Origin: a virus
Length of the DNA stretch: 38,263 nt
Strand: one strand, 5' to 3'
Virus record (IMG/VR): IMGVR_UViG_3300045257_000142
Location: 1 to 38,263 of that record
Position 1 is the first letter of the stretch. Every line of letters starts with the position of its first letter. Made by a program: the position numbers and the translations under genes. Shown here in pieces: positions 1 to 7,647 of the stretch. The notes under the pieces were generated by a model, which worked only from the letters and a program-made list of their open reading frames with translations, did not search any database and had not been told where the DNA came from.

Positions 1-127
1 TAATTTTGGAAAAGTATCAGGAGAACTTGGTCTTCATTGGCTCGACACGCTTGAAATCCGAGTTGAACCAAAGGACTTAAAAGATTCCTTTATAGATTTT
101 TACACTGAGTGCACACGACACAGGATT
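1..127. repeat. 127-bp terminal direct repeat (left copy)
   Basis: Bases 1-127 are identical to bases 38137-38263. The repeat lies inside the terL coding frame, and joining the two ends restores one uninterrupted reading frame. An exact 127-bp overlap is what a de Bruijn assembler run with k=127 leaves on a circular contig. The simplest reading is therefore an assembly overlap of a circular or circularly permuted genome, not a biological terminal repeat. Confidence 0.95.
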
Positions 128-559
128 CCACCATTAATGGCAGCGATAGAGAAGAAGTCTACTGGCGTTACCTTGGTTAGTATTCTAAAAGAATTGCGCG
201 GGATAACAATACGAGAAATAGAGAGAACGAGAGCTAGCGGTAGTAAGACACAAAGATTTCTTGAGATTCAGCCTTATGTGGCTTCAAAGCTAATATCTTT
301 TACAAGAGACGCTAAACATAAAGACCATTGCATAAAGCATATGATATCGATAACAGCTAATGATAGTCATCGTCACGACGATATTGCAGATACTTTTGCT
401 GATGCAGTACGACTGGCGCTTATAGACAAGACAGTATATAGTATCAATAAGACAGATAACACACGAAGTGAAATATTGAGCAAGTTGAATAGCAAATTCA
501 ATGAGCGATTAACAGCAGGGAACGCTAAAAACTATGGAAGTCGCAAAGAGATATTCTGA
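2..559 (+). CDS. terL: Terminase large subunit, C-terminal part (continues from 37133-38263)
   Basis: This is the 3' part of the packaging motor gene, open at the left window edge. The codon phase at base 2 continues exactly from the copy at the right end, and joined across the repeat the protein is 520 aa. This part carries the end of the RNase H-like nuclease domain; the acidic cluster near bases 377-410 (HDDIADTFADAV) fits the last catalytic aspartates. An internal ATG at 137 exists but is not the real start, because the frame is open upstream and matches the rest of the domain. The 3' end overlaps the portal gene by 26 bases, which is typical of coupled terL-portal pairs. Confidence 0.93.
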   Translation, partial: NFGKVSGELGLHWLDTLEIRVEPKDLKDSFIDFYTECTRHRIPPLMAAIEKKSTGVTLVSILKELRGITIREIERTRASGSKTQRFLEIQPYVASKLISFTRDAKHKDHCIKHMISITANDSHRHDDIADTFADAVRLALIDKTVYSINKTDNTRSEILSKLNSKFNERLTAGNAKNYGSRKEIF

Positions 560-2693
560 CCGTATTACCGACCTAAAAAAGACTGTTGAAGAAGCTCAAG
601 AATACTTCTCTCACAATGTCGAACGATTTAACGAGTTCATGCTTTTTGTCTTTAAGACATCCATGAGCCAAAAAGATGTTGCTGCCTTACAAACAACCGG
701 TAAGCCAACAATAGAATTTAATATACTCGAAGCTTATATTTCAAGATTAAGAGGCGAGTTTGCTACACAGCAACCGGCGCTAAACGTTAGAGCTGCCGAT
801 GGCGTGCCTCTTTCTTCCCTCACTCCAGAATTTGTTCACACACTAAAAGTTATAGAAGGATATTTATCTGCAATTTTATCAGAATCTGCTGATGATATGC
901 TCGCATATAATGTATATACTGATTTGTTGGCTGGTGGATTCTCAGTCGTAAAAGTAATGACAGAATACATTAATGAAATGTCATTTGAGCAAAATATTTG
1001 TTTTACACGTGTCTTTGACCCAACCTTATGTTTTTTTGACCCTCTAGCAAGGGATTCTCATAAAGGAGATGGTCGATATTGTGGTGAACTTTCACCAATG
1101 ACACGTAAAGCGTTCGAGGAGTCATATGGCAAGGATGCCACTCAAAAGATGACCTTTACTAGAGAATTATCTGGGTTTAGTTGGTCATTTAAAAATGAGT
1201 CGGAAGATATAGTATTGGTTTGTGACTTTTATGAAAAGAAATGCAAAAGAGAAAAGATTGTTAAACTTTCAAACGGGCATGTTGTAACAGAAAAGCAATA
1301 CAAAAAATTCATGAAAATATGGGAAGAAGAAGCTCATATTGAGCAGCCTCCAATCCCAGTTGGTGAACCAAGAATGACTACATTAGAAACTATATGTAGG
1401 TATCGCTTCTGTGAATCCATGGTGCTAGAATATGTCGAAACGGATTTTAAGCACCTCCCTTTAGTCTTTGTTGATGGTAATTCTGTAAGTATAACTGAAT
1501 CTGGTTCTACAGCTCAGATGACAAGACCTTATGTATACCACGGTAAAGGTATACAGATGCTGAAGAATTTCGCAGGGCAGAGTTTAGGGAATGAATTAGA
1601 AAATACTATACAGCATAAATTTATTGTTGCCGCAGAATCCATACCAACGCAATACCAATCTGCTTACCAAAACGTACAAAAAGCAGACGTTCTTATTTAT
1701 AATAATTTCCTTGACAGTCGCAGTCCAGATGTACAACTCCCTCCCCCTCGCGAGGTTAACCGTACTCCAATTCCCCCCGAAATTAGTCAGACGTTTAGAA
1801 TGTCAGATGAAATGACACAAGCTATCTTAGGATCATATGATGGGGCTGCTGGAATAAACAGAGACAACATGTCAGGAATTGCATTCTCTAGGTCAGCAAT
1901 ACAAAGCAACACGTCATCAAAACCGTATATTGTAGGATTCATTAAAGCTCTTAATAGAGTTGCGCAAATCATTGTAGATTTGATACCAAAATATTATAGA
2001 ACACCTAGAACACTACCAATTATGAAGCCAGATGGTAAGCGTTCGCATGTAGAGATAAACAAAAAAGGTTCTATCTACATGAATTATGACCCTAACTGTT
2101 TAGAGGTTAAGGTTGAAGCTGGTGTTAACTTTGCAACACAGAAAGAAATAGCCCTCAATACTATAATAAGCCTAATGCAAGCTTCCCCTCTTTTTGGTCA
2201 ATTTATGAACGAGCATGGGCTGCAAATCCTACTAGACAATATAGAGATTAGGGGAATTGAGGGTCTAAAAGAGAAAGCAGTAGAATTTGAACAGCAATTA
2301 GCACAAAATAGACAGCAACAAGAACAACAGCAAGCGCAACAATCTCAAGCGCAAATTGAACAGATGCAACAGCAAGCGCAAATTGAACAACAACGCATAC
2401 AGATTGAAATGGCTCAAGCTCAACGTTCATTACAGACTCCGAGTATTGAGCAGCTTGGCTTAATGTCTATACAAGAAAAAGCTAAATTGGATGCTGCAAA
2501 TGTGGCTCTTAAAGAACGAGATTCAGAAGCTAAATTTATGGAAGTAATGGCCAAGATTCAGATGCAGGGACTAGAATTAGATCAAAAGGCGGCACAGCAG
2601 GATGCTGAAACGGCTCGTGAAGTCATAAAGGATTTAACTGAGATGAGCAACACTTTCGAAAGAATAAATAAGGAGAGACATGATGAAAGGTAA
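534..2693 (+). CDS. Portal protein, P22-like
   Basis: This 719-aa protein would form the dodecameric ring at the head vertex through which DNA is packaged and ejected. Its position directly after terL, its length close to P22 gp1 (about 725 aa), and family-like segments support this: FDPTLCFFDPLARDSHKGD near residues 160-180 and the region around MSGIAFSRSAIQ near 445. The last 150 residues are a Gln/Ala-rich helical tail with long runs of Q, as in the barrel or crown region of P22-type portals. The start overlaps terL by 26 nt. The assignment rests on context and motif resemblance, not on an alignment. Confidence 0.9.
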   Translation: MEVAKRYSDRITDLKKTVEEAQEYFSHNVERFNEFMLFVFKTSMSQKDVAALQTTGKPTIEFNILEAYISRLRGEFATQQPALNVRAADGVPLSSLTPEFVHTLKVIEGYLSAILSESADDMLAYNVYTDLLAGGFSVVKVMTEYINEMSFEQNICFTRVFDPTLCFFDPLARDSHKGDGRYCGELSPMTRKAFEESYGKDATQKMTFTRELSGFSWSFKNESEDIVLVCDFYEKKCKREKIVKLSNGHVVTEKQYKKFMKIWEEEAHIEQPPIPVGEPRMTTLETICRYRFCESMVLEYVETDFKHLPLVFVDGNSVSITESGSTAQMTRPYVYHGKGIQMLKNFAGQSLGNELENTIQHKFIVAAESIPTQYQSAYQNVQKADVLIYNNFLDSRSPDVQLPPPREVNRTPIPPEISQTFRMSDEMTQAILGSYDGAAGINRDNMSGIAFSRSAIQSNTSSKPYIVGFIKALNRVAQIIVDLIPKYYRTPRTLPIMKPDGKRSHVEINKKGSIYMNYDPNCLEVKVEAGVNFATQKEIALNTIISLMQASPLFGQFMNEHGLQILLDNIEIRGIEGLKEKAVEFEQQLAQNRQQQEQQQAQQSQAQIEQMQQQAQIEQQRIQIEMAQAQRSLQTPSIEQLGLMSIQEKAKLDAANVALKERDSEAKFMEVMAKIQMQGLELDQKAAQQDAETAREVIKDLTEMSNTFERINKERHDER

Positions 2694-2868
2694 AAAGAAT
2701 TTTATAAAGGATGCTATAAAAAAACCAGGCGCACTACGTAAAGCGTTGCATGTAAAAAAAGGTGAAGATATATCTGAAGCTAAGCTAGAAAAGGCCGAGA
2801 GAAGCAAGAGCCCGTTGATGCGTCGTAGAGCAAATCTCGCCGAAACTTTGAAACATTTAAAAAAATGA
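2680..2868 (+). CDS. Small basic conserved phage protein
   Basis: A 62-aa, very lysine/arginine-rich protein overlaps the end of the portal gene by 14 nt, with a Shine-Dalgarno sequence (AAGGAGAG) inside the portal tail. The pattern KKPGALRKALHVKKGE followed by a basic RRRANLAETLKHLKK tail is one I recognise from small uncharacterised proteins beside portal genes in other tailed phages. The function is unknown; a nucleic-acid-binding or packaged basic peptide is possible. It starts at MMKG, and either of the two adjacent ATGs could be used. Confidence 0.75.
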   Translation: MMKGKKNFIKDAIKKPGALRKALHVKKGEDISEAKLEKAERSKSPLMRRRANLAETLKHLKK

Positions 2869-2916
2869 TGAAACACTAAAACAAATGATGTACAATATTT
2901 GTTTTGGAGTTTTATT

Positions 2917-3531
2917 ATGTTGTGTGTTGTATGTTGTATTGATATTGGTGATACTCATAAATATAAAAAATATTGTTCTGTAATTTGTAGAAATAAAGCT
3001 GCTTATGCAAAAACTATATCTAATAGTAAGATTTGTAATTTTTGTAATGTGAGTTTTTTAGGGTTTATTAAGCAAAAATTTTGCAGTCATAAGTGTTCTT
3101 ATGACTCTCGTGCTGATGTTATGAATAAATATTATCAATCAAAAAGAAAATATCCAAAGATAGAAGGTTTAAATAGATGTCAGATATATAGAAAGTTTAA
3201 CCCAGCTAAAGGACGAGAAGAATTATCAAAAGATAATATGAAACGAGTTATAGTTATTCAAGCTCTCGGTGGCTGTTGTAAAACATGCGGATATACAGAT
3301 GATATTCGTGCTCTTCAGTTAGATCATATTAATGATGATGGATATGAAGATAGGCGAGGAAAGGGAAAAATTGGGAAAATATATAGATATTATGTTAACA
3401 AACTGGATGAGGCAAAAGATATTTTACAAGTCCTTTGTGCAAATTGCCATGCGATAAAAACAAGTATATCTAGAGAGATCTCAAAAAAGAAAGCGAAAGA
3501 ATATAAGGACAGAAAAAATGCCTCTAATTAA
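2917..3531 (+). CDS. HNH homing endonuclease with zinc ribbons
   Basis: This is a probable free-standing homing endonuclease of 204 aa. The N-terminus has paired CxxC and CxxxC zinc-binding motifs (about residues 3-24 and 40-60). The C-terminal HNH nuclease shows LQLDHINDDG (residues 133-142, with D136 and H137 of the first HNH strand) and QVLCANCHAIK (171-181). I chose ATG 2917 because GGAG at 2906-2909 sits seven bases upstream; an upstream TTG at 2899 stays in frame but has no ribosome site. It interrupts two tiny genes of the portal cluster, and its 3' end overlaps the next gene by 14 nt, as expected of a mobile insertion. Confidence 0.88.
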   Translation: MLCVVCCIDIGDTHKYKKYCSVICRNKAAYAKTISNSKICNFCNVSFLGFIKQKFCSHKCSYDSRADVMNKYYQSKRKYPKIEGLNRCQIYRKFNPAKGREELSKDNMKRVIVIQALGGCCKTCGYTDDIRALQLDHINDDGYEDRRGKGKIGKIYRYYVNKLDEAKDILQVLCANCHAIKTSISREISKKKAKEYKDRKNASN

Positions 3532-3667
3532 GGGACCCAAAGCTAGGTCAAAACCAGCAATTGCTGCCAATATAAAAGCAGAAGAGAAAACGAAACCAAG
3601 ACGTCAGGCAATAGCCATCGCTCTGAGTCTTGCTGGAAAGTCTAAAAAGAAATCAAAATCTTATTAG
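3518..3667 (+). CDS. Small basic protein with QAIAIALS motif
   Basis: This 49-aa basic protein begins inside the last codons of the HNH gene. It holds PAIAANIKAEEKTKPRRQ followed by AIAIALSLAGKSKK. The K/R-QA-x-AIALS motif recurs in many small uncharacterised phage proteins, often close to portal or terminase genes; it resembles the end of the DUF6496-type sequences, though I cannot run a profile. Function unknown. Without the HNH insertion this gene would directly follow the 62-aa gene, so the two were probably once adjacent partners. Confidence 0.7.
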   Translation: MPLIKGPKARSKPAIAANIKAEEKTKPRRQAIAIALSLAGKSKKKSKSY

Positions 3668-3679
3668 TGAATACATTTT

Positions 3680-3749
3680 GGATATATAGCTCAGATAGTA
3701 GAGCAAGCGGCACATCGCGAGGTCCTTGGTGCAAGTCCAAGTATATCCA
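3680..3749 (+). tRNA. Degenerate tRNA-like element
   Basis: The acceptor stem GGATATA (3680-3686) pairs with TATATCC (3742-3748) and is followed by A. The D-stem GCTC/GAGC and T-arm CTTGG-TGCAAGT-CCAAG are perfect. The anticodon arm is not: only 20 nt separate the D- and T-arms instead of the usual 22 or more, the best pairing is GCG/CGC around a 6-nt loop GCACAT, and no U33 is present. D-loop G18 reads A and T-loop U55 reads G, so the D-loop/T-loop contact is also lost. It is therefore a decayed tRNA gene or a tRNA mimic rather than a decoding tRNA; a CAT triplet in the loop is the only hint of an anticodon. Confidence 0.6.
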
Positions 3750-3833
3750 TTTATTTTTAATAGACATATATACACTTATTTAAAATAGTGCCATACTTAA
3801 ATCGATATATTTTTTCCATATGTATATCCTTTA

Positions 3834-3865
3834 CCCCGCTTCTTGATGCATGAGGCGGGGGTTTT
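3834..3865 (+). terminator. Intrinsic terminator before the scaffold-coat operon
   Basis: The stem CCCCGC (3834-3839) pairs with GCGGGG (3855-3860), with CTT/GAG pairs possible inside, and is followed by GTTTT. It separates the terL-portal-HNH-tRNA-like segment from the promoter of the scaffold-coat operon. Confidence 0.75.
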
Positions 3866-3874
3866 AAAAGAAAG

Positions 3875-3903
3875 TTGACTTTATGTTTGTCTGCGAGTAA
3901 ACT
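3875..3903 (+). promoter_or_regulatory. Sigma-70-like promoter for the scaffold/coat operon
   Basis: TTGACT (3875-3880) and TAAACT (3898-3903) are separated by exactly 17 bases. The pair lies between the upstream terminator and a structured leader, so transcription would start near 3910. The -35 box matches 5 of 6 consensus bases and the -10 box 4 of 6. Confidence 0.55.
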
Positions 3904-3925
3904 GAATTATAGAATTAGTGCACGG

Positions 3926-4019
3926 GCACTATAAAACCGGTCTCACTTTTCCAGGTTTAGGTAAAATCTGGCGAACTCATCGTAAGAGGTCTTAACCGCG
4001 GTCACACGGGCAATAGTGC
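3926..4019 (+). ncRNA. Structured 5' leader of the scaffold-coat operon
   Basis: A closed, branched fold is visible. A long-range stem GCACTAT (3926-3932) pairs perfectly with ATAGTGC (4013-4019). Inside it ACCG (3936-3939) can pair with CGGT (3999-4002), and CCAGGTTT (3951-3958) forms an 8-bp hairpin with AAATCTGG (3964-3971), one pair being G-U, with the 5-nt loop AGGTA. The direct repeat CACGGGCA flanks the long-range stem (starting at 3921 and 4005). It ends 23 nt before the scaffold ATG. It could be a translational or transcriptional control leader; no known riboswitch is recognised. Confidence 0.45.
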
Positions 4020-4042
4020 AAAGAAAATGGAAGGTATTGTAA

Positions 4043-4765
4043 ATGGATGAACTGAATATGAGCGGAGCTCAGCCGGACCAAATTGAACCGCCTATGCAAC
4101 AACAGAAAATGTTGTCGCAGGACGAGGTCAATTCGCTAGTTGCACGAGAAAAGCAAAATGCGGCCGCCAGAGCTAGACAAGAAGTTGAAAGGGAGTATCA
4201 ACAAAAGGCAATGCAAGCGCAGCAACAGCAGCAAATGCAGAGTCAACAACAAGAGCAACAAAGGATGTCACAAGGCCCCTCTGAAGCCGATGCAGATGCT
4301 ATCTATCAACAAGTTCAAGAACGCTTTAATAAAGAGATGCAAGAACGTCAATTTCAACAAGAAATGGCTAATGTTGCAAATTCTTATCATGCGAAAATGG
4401 ACTATAGTCGAAAATCTTACGATGATTTTGATGAAATAACGGGCAAATTTGATCCAGTAGCTTTCCCACAACTCGTCTACTTAGTTAGCGGTATGGAGAA
4501 TGCAGGGGATATTATTTATGATTTAAGTAAAAACCCTCAAAAACTCGTTACTTTAAATTCATTGGCACAAAGCTCACCTCAGTTTGCACAAGCAGAATTG
4601 TTAAAGTTGTCTCAGTCTATATCGCAAAATAATAATGCGAGAACTGAAGCAGACCAATACTCAACTTCTGCTCCGCTAAATCCATTACAACCTTCCCGAG
4701 TATCTGGGAGCAATGGAAAGCTGACCGTGAGAGACTTAAGAGACATGCCTTGGCTTAAAGGTTAA
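4043..4765 (+). CDS. Scaffolding protein (putative)
   Basis: This 240-aa hydrophilic protein lies directly before the coat gene, the P22 gp8 position. A long Gln/Glu/Arg-rich helical segment (about residues 25-115) with runs of Q predicts an elongated coiled coil, as in scaffolds that guide procapsid assembly and then leave. The C-terminus has basic residues (GSNGKLTVRDLRDMPWLKG), in line with a C-terminal coat-binding patch, though this is inference. The start is preceded by GGAAGG and the structured leader. Assignment is by position and composition; P22 gp8 itself is longer, about 303 aa. Confidence 0.78.
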   Translation: MDELNMSGAQPDQIEPPMQQQKMLSQDEVNSLVAREKQNAAARARQEVEREYQQKAMQAQQQQQMQSQQQEQQRMSQGPSEADADAIYQQVQERFNKEMQERQFQQEMANVANSYHAKMDYSRKSYDDFDEITGKFDPVAFPQLVYLVSGMENAGDIIYDLSKNPQKLVTLNSLAQSSPQFAQAELLKLSQSISQNNNARTEADQYSTSAPLNPLQPSRVSGSNGKLTVRDLRDMPWLKG

Positions 4766-4793
4766 TCTCGTCTTGATGTAGGTAAGTAGATTG

Positions 4794-4816
4794 CTCCTTT
4801 GTTTTAACAAAGGGAG
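4794..4816 (+). promoter_or_regulatory. Hairpin that can mask the coat ribosome-binding site
   Basis: CTCCTTTGT (4794-4802) is complementary to ACAAAGGGAG (4807-4816) apart from one bulged G. The 3' arm contains the AAAGGGAG ribosome site of the coat gene at 4823. No T-run follows, so this is more likely a translational switch or mRNA-stability hairpin than a terminator. Confidence 0.5.
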
Positions 4817-4822
4817 ATTGAA

Positions 4823-6067
4823 ATGCCTACAAATATCTTGCAACAGGTTATTACCTATAATGAATCTAACCTTGCGCTTTTACTTAACTCGTTCTGTTTT
4901 TTAAGCACATCAAACAAAAAGTTTGTTGGCTTTAATGATGCTATCCCAAAAAACTTGGGTGACACTGTATCATTTGATTTGCCACCACGTTTTACCACAA
5001 CGAACTCACTGGTTGTAACATTCCAGCCTGCAGTTCAGCGTGTACAAAACTTAACGGTAGATCAACAAGCTTCAACTGCTTATGAGTTTACTGCCCAACA
5101 ATTTATTTTCAACGTTCGTGACTATATGCCGAAATTCGGTAAATCAGCTACTGCTGAGCTTGGTACACAAGTTGAAGCTAATGTTGCTCAATTAGCTGAG
5201 ACCAATACTTTTAGGTTCTACGGCGATGGAATAAATCCTATTAACAGCTATCTTCAGTTAGCCAACGCACTAAGTTTTTTCCGTAATTTTGGCGCAGTTC
5301 AAACAGATACAAAAGGTTACCTATCAGATTTAACCTTCCCTCTAATTGTTAACTCAGGCTTAAACCAGTTCACGATGGAACGTGGTAACCGAGAAGCAAT
5401 GTCATGGGAAATTGGTGATTTTAGTAAGTGTGAATGGTATCAATCCAATCTGCTTAAAACTCACCTTGCAGGAACAGAAGGAAACGCTGGCTCTACATTG
5501 ACAGTTGTATCAACTACACTAGACGCTAATGGCGCTGTTATTGCTATTACATTTAGCGGAACTAATGCTGCTACTGATGCAAACTCAATTAAAAAGTATG
5601 ACAAGTTCCAATTTAGTGATGGTGTTTCTGGAAAAGCAAATCTTAGATTTTTAACATTCATTGGTCATAAACAGTCACAATCTCCTGTACAGTTTAGAGC
5701 TACAGCTGACGCTGCTTCTACTGGTGGTTCTCAAGTAACGGTAAATATTTATCCTCCGCTACAAGCAAACTCAGGACAAGACCAAAACTTGAACACGCCA
5801 ATCGTAGCAGGTATGCAGGTAACTGTTCTTCCTGACCACAGATGTGGTTTGATTATGTCTGGCAACCCATTGTTCTTAGCTATGCCTAGACTACCTGAAG
5901 AAGTTCCATTCCCAACTTCAGTTGCGATGGATCCTGATTCAGGAGCTAGTATACGTCAGTACTACGGTTCGCTCTTCGGTCAAAACCAACGTGGAATGGT
6001 TCATGACGTTATTTGGGGAAGTACTCTAGTTGACGAATATGCAATGATGGTAGCTTTGCCTATATAA
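4823..6067 (+). CDS. Major capsid (coat) protein, P22 gp5-like
   Basis: This 414-aa protein follows the scaffold gene and is close in length to P22 coat (430 aa). The N-terminal third carries AIPKNLGDTVSFDLPPRF (about residues 40-57), LTVDQQASTAYEFT and FNVRDYMPKFG, a pattern I recognise from P22-type coat proteins of the HK97 fold. A beta-rich insertion with many Gly/Ala/Thr follows in the middle (about residues 215-325). It is preceded by a hairpin that covers its ribosome site and followed by a strong hairpin, which suggests that its expression is set separately. Confidence 0.9.
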   Translation: MPTNILQQVITYNESNLALLLNSFCFLSTSNKKFVGFNDAIPKNLGDTVSFDLPPRFTTTNSLVVTFQPAVQRVQNLTVDQQASTAYEFTAQQFIFNVRDYMPKFGKSATAELGTQVEANVAQLAETNTFRFYGDGINPINSYLQLANALSFFRNFGAVQTDTKGYLSDLTFPLIVNSGLNQFTMERGNREAMSWEIGDFSKCEWYQSNLLKTHLAGTEGNAGSTLTVVSTTLDANGAVIAITFSGTNAATDANSIKKYDKFQFSDGVSGKANLRFLTFIGHKQSQSPVQFRATADAASTGGSQVTVNIYPPLQANSGQDQNLNTPIVAGMQVTVLPDHRCGLIMSGNPLFLAMPRLPEEVPFPTSVAMDPDSGASIRQYYGSLFGQNQRGMVHDVIWGSTLVDEYAMMVALPI

Positions 6068-6072
6068 GAAAT

Positions 6073-6105
6073 TTGCGACGCAAATGCAGCGCAAATGCGT
6101 CGCAA
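6073..6105 (+). terminator. Long hairpin after the coat gene
   Basis: TTGCGACGCA (6073-6082) and TGCGTCGCAA (6096-6105) form a perfect 10-bp stem, extended by TGC/GCA pairs inside a small AA/AA internal loop. Only TGTTT follows, so termination is probably partial; it may instead stabilise the 3' end of the abundant coat mRNA. Confidence 0.55.
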
Positions 6106-6132
6106 TGTTTAAAGATTTAAAGGAGATAAAAA

Positions 6133-6879
6133 ATGTCGGTGAATACCCCAATCGTAAATGCTCGCGTTAAATACGTGAATGGATTAGAGATTGCTTATGC
6201 CACAACAACCACGTTTACGATGGCTGCTGGTGCTGCAAGCAATTCTACTAATATAGATGATATAGTTTTAAGTGCCCCTGTTACCAATACAATTACCTCT
6301 GTTGGTGTGAATGGTGTGGACATTGCAGCTGCTGTATTAAGCAGTTTTTATGCCGTGTATGTAATCGGTGATTCTACTGGCTACAAAGCAACCGCAAGCT
6401 TGTTATCTTTAAGTGCAACAGCCCCTTCTTTGCCTTTTGGATATGACATGTTTCGTCGTGTTGGTTATGTATTAACTGATGGTTCTGCTCTTTTAGTTAA
6501 GTTCTGGCAATATGGACATGCTAGTTCAAAAGATATGTGGTATGACACTGGTATTGCAACACCTGCAATTACTACATCAACAACCTATGTATCTCAGTCA
6601 TTAGCAGCAGGTATTCCTCCATCCTTAGTATGTGAGGCATATTTAAAAGTTGATTACACAGCAAATAGCGCTACTAATATTGCTACGTTTGCGCCATATG
6701 GATCAACTGCTTCAGTTGGCATGATTGTGTTTGGTTATGGTGTGGCAGCAGCTCAGCAAGGTATGGTAACAGTTCCAACAGCGCTTAACTCTACTGCTCC
6801 AAGTATTACCCATAAAGAAACATCAGCTAGTGATGCTCTTGTGATACTAGTAGCCGGTTATCAAGATAGTTTAGCGTAA
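6133..6879 (+). CDS. Hypothetical virion protein, possibly head decoration
   Basis: This 248-aa protein lies between coat and the gp4-like gene, with a clear ribosome site (AAAGGAGAT). It is low in charge and rich in Ala, Thr, Ser, Val and Gly, with alternating polar and hydrophobic runs typical of beta-sandwich structural proteins. I do not recognise a family. Its place in the head operon suggests a capsid decoration or head-fibre protein. P22 itself has no gene at this point, so this is an addition to the usual order. Confidence 0.6.
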   Translation: MSVNTPIVNARVKYVNGLEIAYATTTTFTMAAGAASNSTNIDDIVLSAPVTNTITSVGVNGVDIAAAVLSSFYAVYVIGDSTGYKATASLLSLSATAPSLPFGYDMFRRVGYVLTDGSALLVKFWQYGHASSKDMWYDTGIATPAITTSTTYVSQSLAAGIPPSLVCEAYLKVDYTANSATNIATFAPYGSTASVGMIVFGYGVAAAQQGMVTVPTALNSTAPSITHKETSASDALVILVAGYQDSLA

Positions 6880-6901
6880 TAAACTAAAGGAGAACCCCAA
6901 T

Positions 6902-7609
6902 ATGGCATATACAACCAATGAGCTCATAGCAGGTGCTTTTTATGCATCCGGCGTGGTTTCGCGCGAATTTGAGACGGTTAGTGGACAACAAATTGGGGAT
7001 GGCCTTAGTTGGCTAAATGATATATTGACTGAGAAAACAGTTGATGATGGGATGGTTCCATATGAATCAACCTATTCATTTACTGCGGTTCCAGGACAAG
7101 AAATATATTCCATACCAGATTTAATTTCGATTGATACCTTGGTTTTCTTTAAGCAGTCTGTACGTTTTAGTATGTCATATACAAAGCGGAATGCTTATTT
7201 TGGATCTAACCGTGTTGAAAGCATTAGAAGTTTGCCATACCAGTGGTATTTTGAGCGAAAGTTTGGTGGTGGCAATCTATATATATATTTTACGGCCGAT
7301 CAGAATTATCCGATGGAGCTTCATGGGACATTTAGGTTAGCTGAAGTTGCATTGAATCAAGATTTAAGTTTGACGATTGATAAGTTTTATACGACTTATC
7401 TGAGATATGCTTTAGCAGATAGAATTTGCTCAGAATACAATTATGTTACGCCTCCAAATGTGGTGAAACAACTTGGGAAATATGAAGGTTGGATAGATAA
7501 GAAATCTAAACTTATTGACCTTCAACTAGAAAAAGCTTCATCTCTTCAAGGAAGCAATGCTACCTATAGTTGGGCTTGGATCAACTTGGGTCGCGGATTC
7601 CTTCCTTAG
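6902..7609 (+). CDS. Head-to-tail adaptor, P22 gp4-like
   Basis: This 235-aa protein is predicted to form the first ring below the portal and close the packaged head. The opening TTNELIAGAFYASGVV...ISDGLxxLN-like pattern (here GDGLSWLNDILTEK), the central SFTAVPGQEIYSIPDLISID and the C-terminal FRLAEVALNQDLSL...YLRYALADRICSEYN match the layout of gp4-like tail accessory factors. P22 gp4 is 166 aa, so this one is longer. It sits in the expected place, immediately before the gp10-like gene. The ribosome site is AAAGGAGAA. Confidence 0.8.
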   Translation: MAYTTNELIAGAFYASGVVSREFETVSGQQIGDGLSWLNDILTEKTVDDGMVPYESTYSFTAVPGQEIYSIPDLISIDTLVFFKQSVRFSMSYTKRNAYFGSNRVESIRSLPYQWYFERKFGGGNLYIYFTADQNYPMELHGTFRLAEVALNQDLSLTIDKFYTTYLRYALADRICSEYNYVTPPNVVKQLGKYEGWIDKKSKLIDLQLEKASSLQGSNATYSWAWINLGRGFLP

Positions 7610-7647
7610 TTTAATTTGCTGTATTATACAGATTATTTGGAGTTTTA

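Noticed and set aside
1-127. True terminal repeat of a T7-like packaging system
   Set aside because: It lies inside terL and its length equals a typical assembler k-mer; a circular assembly explains it fully.
3680-3749. tRNA-like element as an attachment site
   Set aside because: No integrase and no second copy of the sequence in the window; the genome has no integration genes.
4140-4439. 99-aa Lys/Asn/Gln-rich frame inside the scaffold gene
   Set aside because: Frame-shifted reading of the Gln-rich scaffold sequence, no ribosome site.
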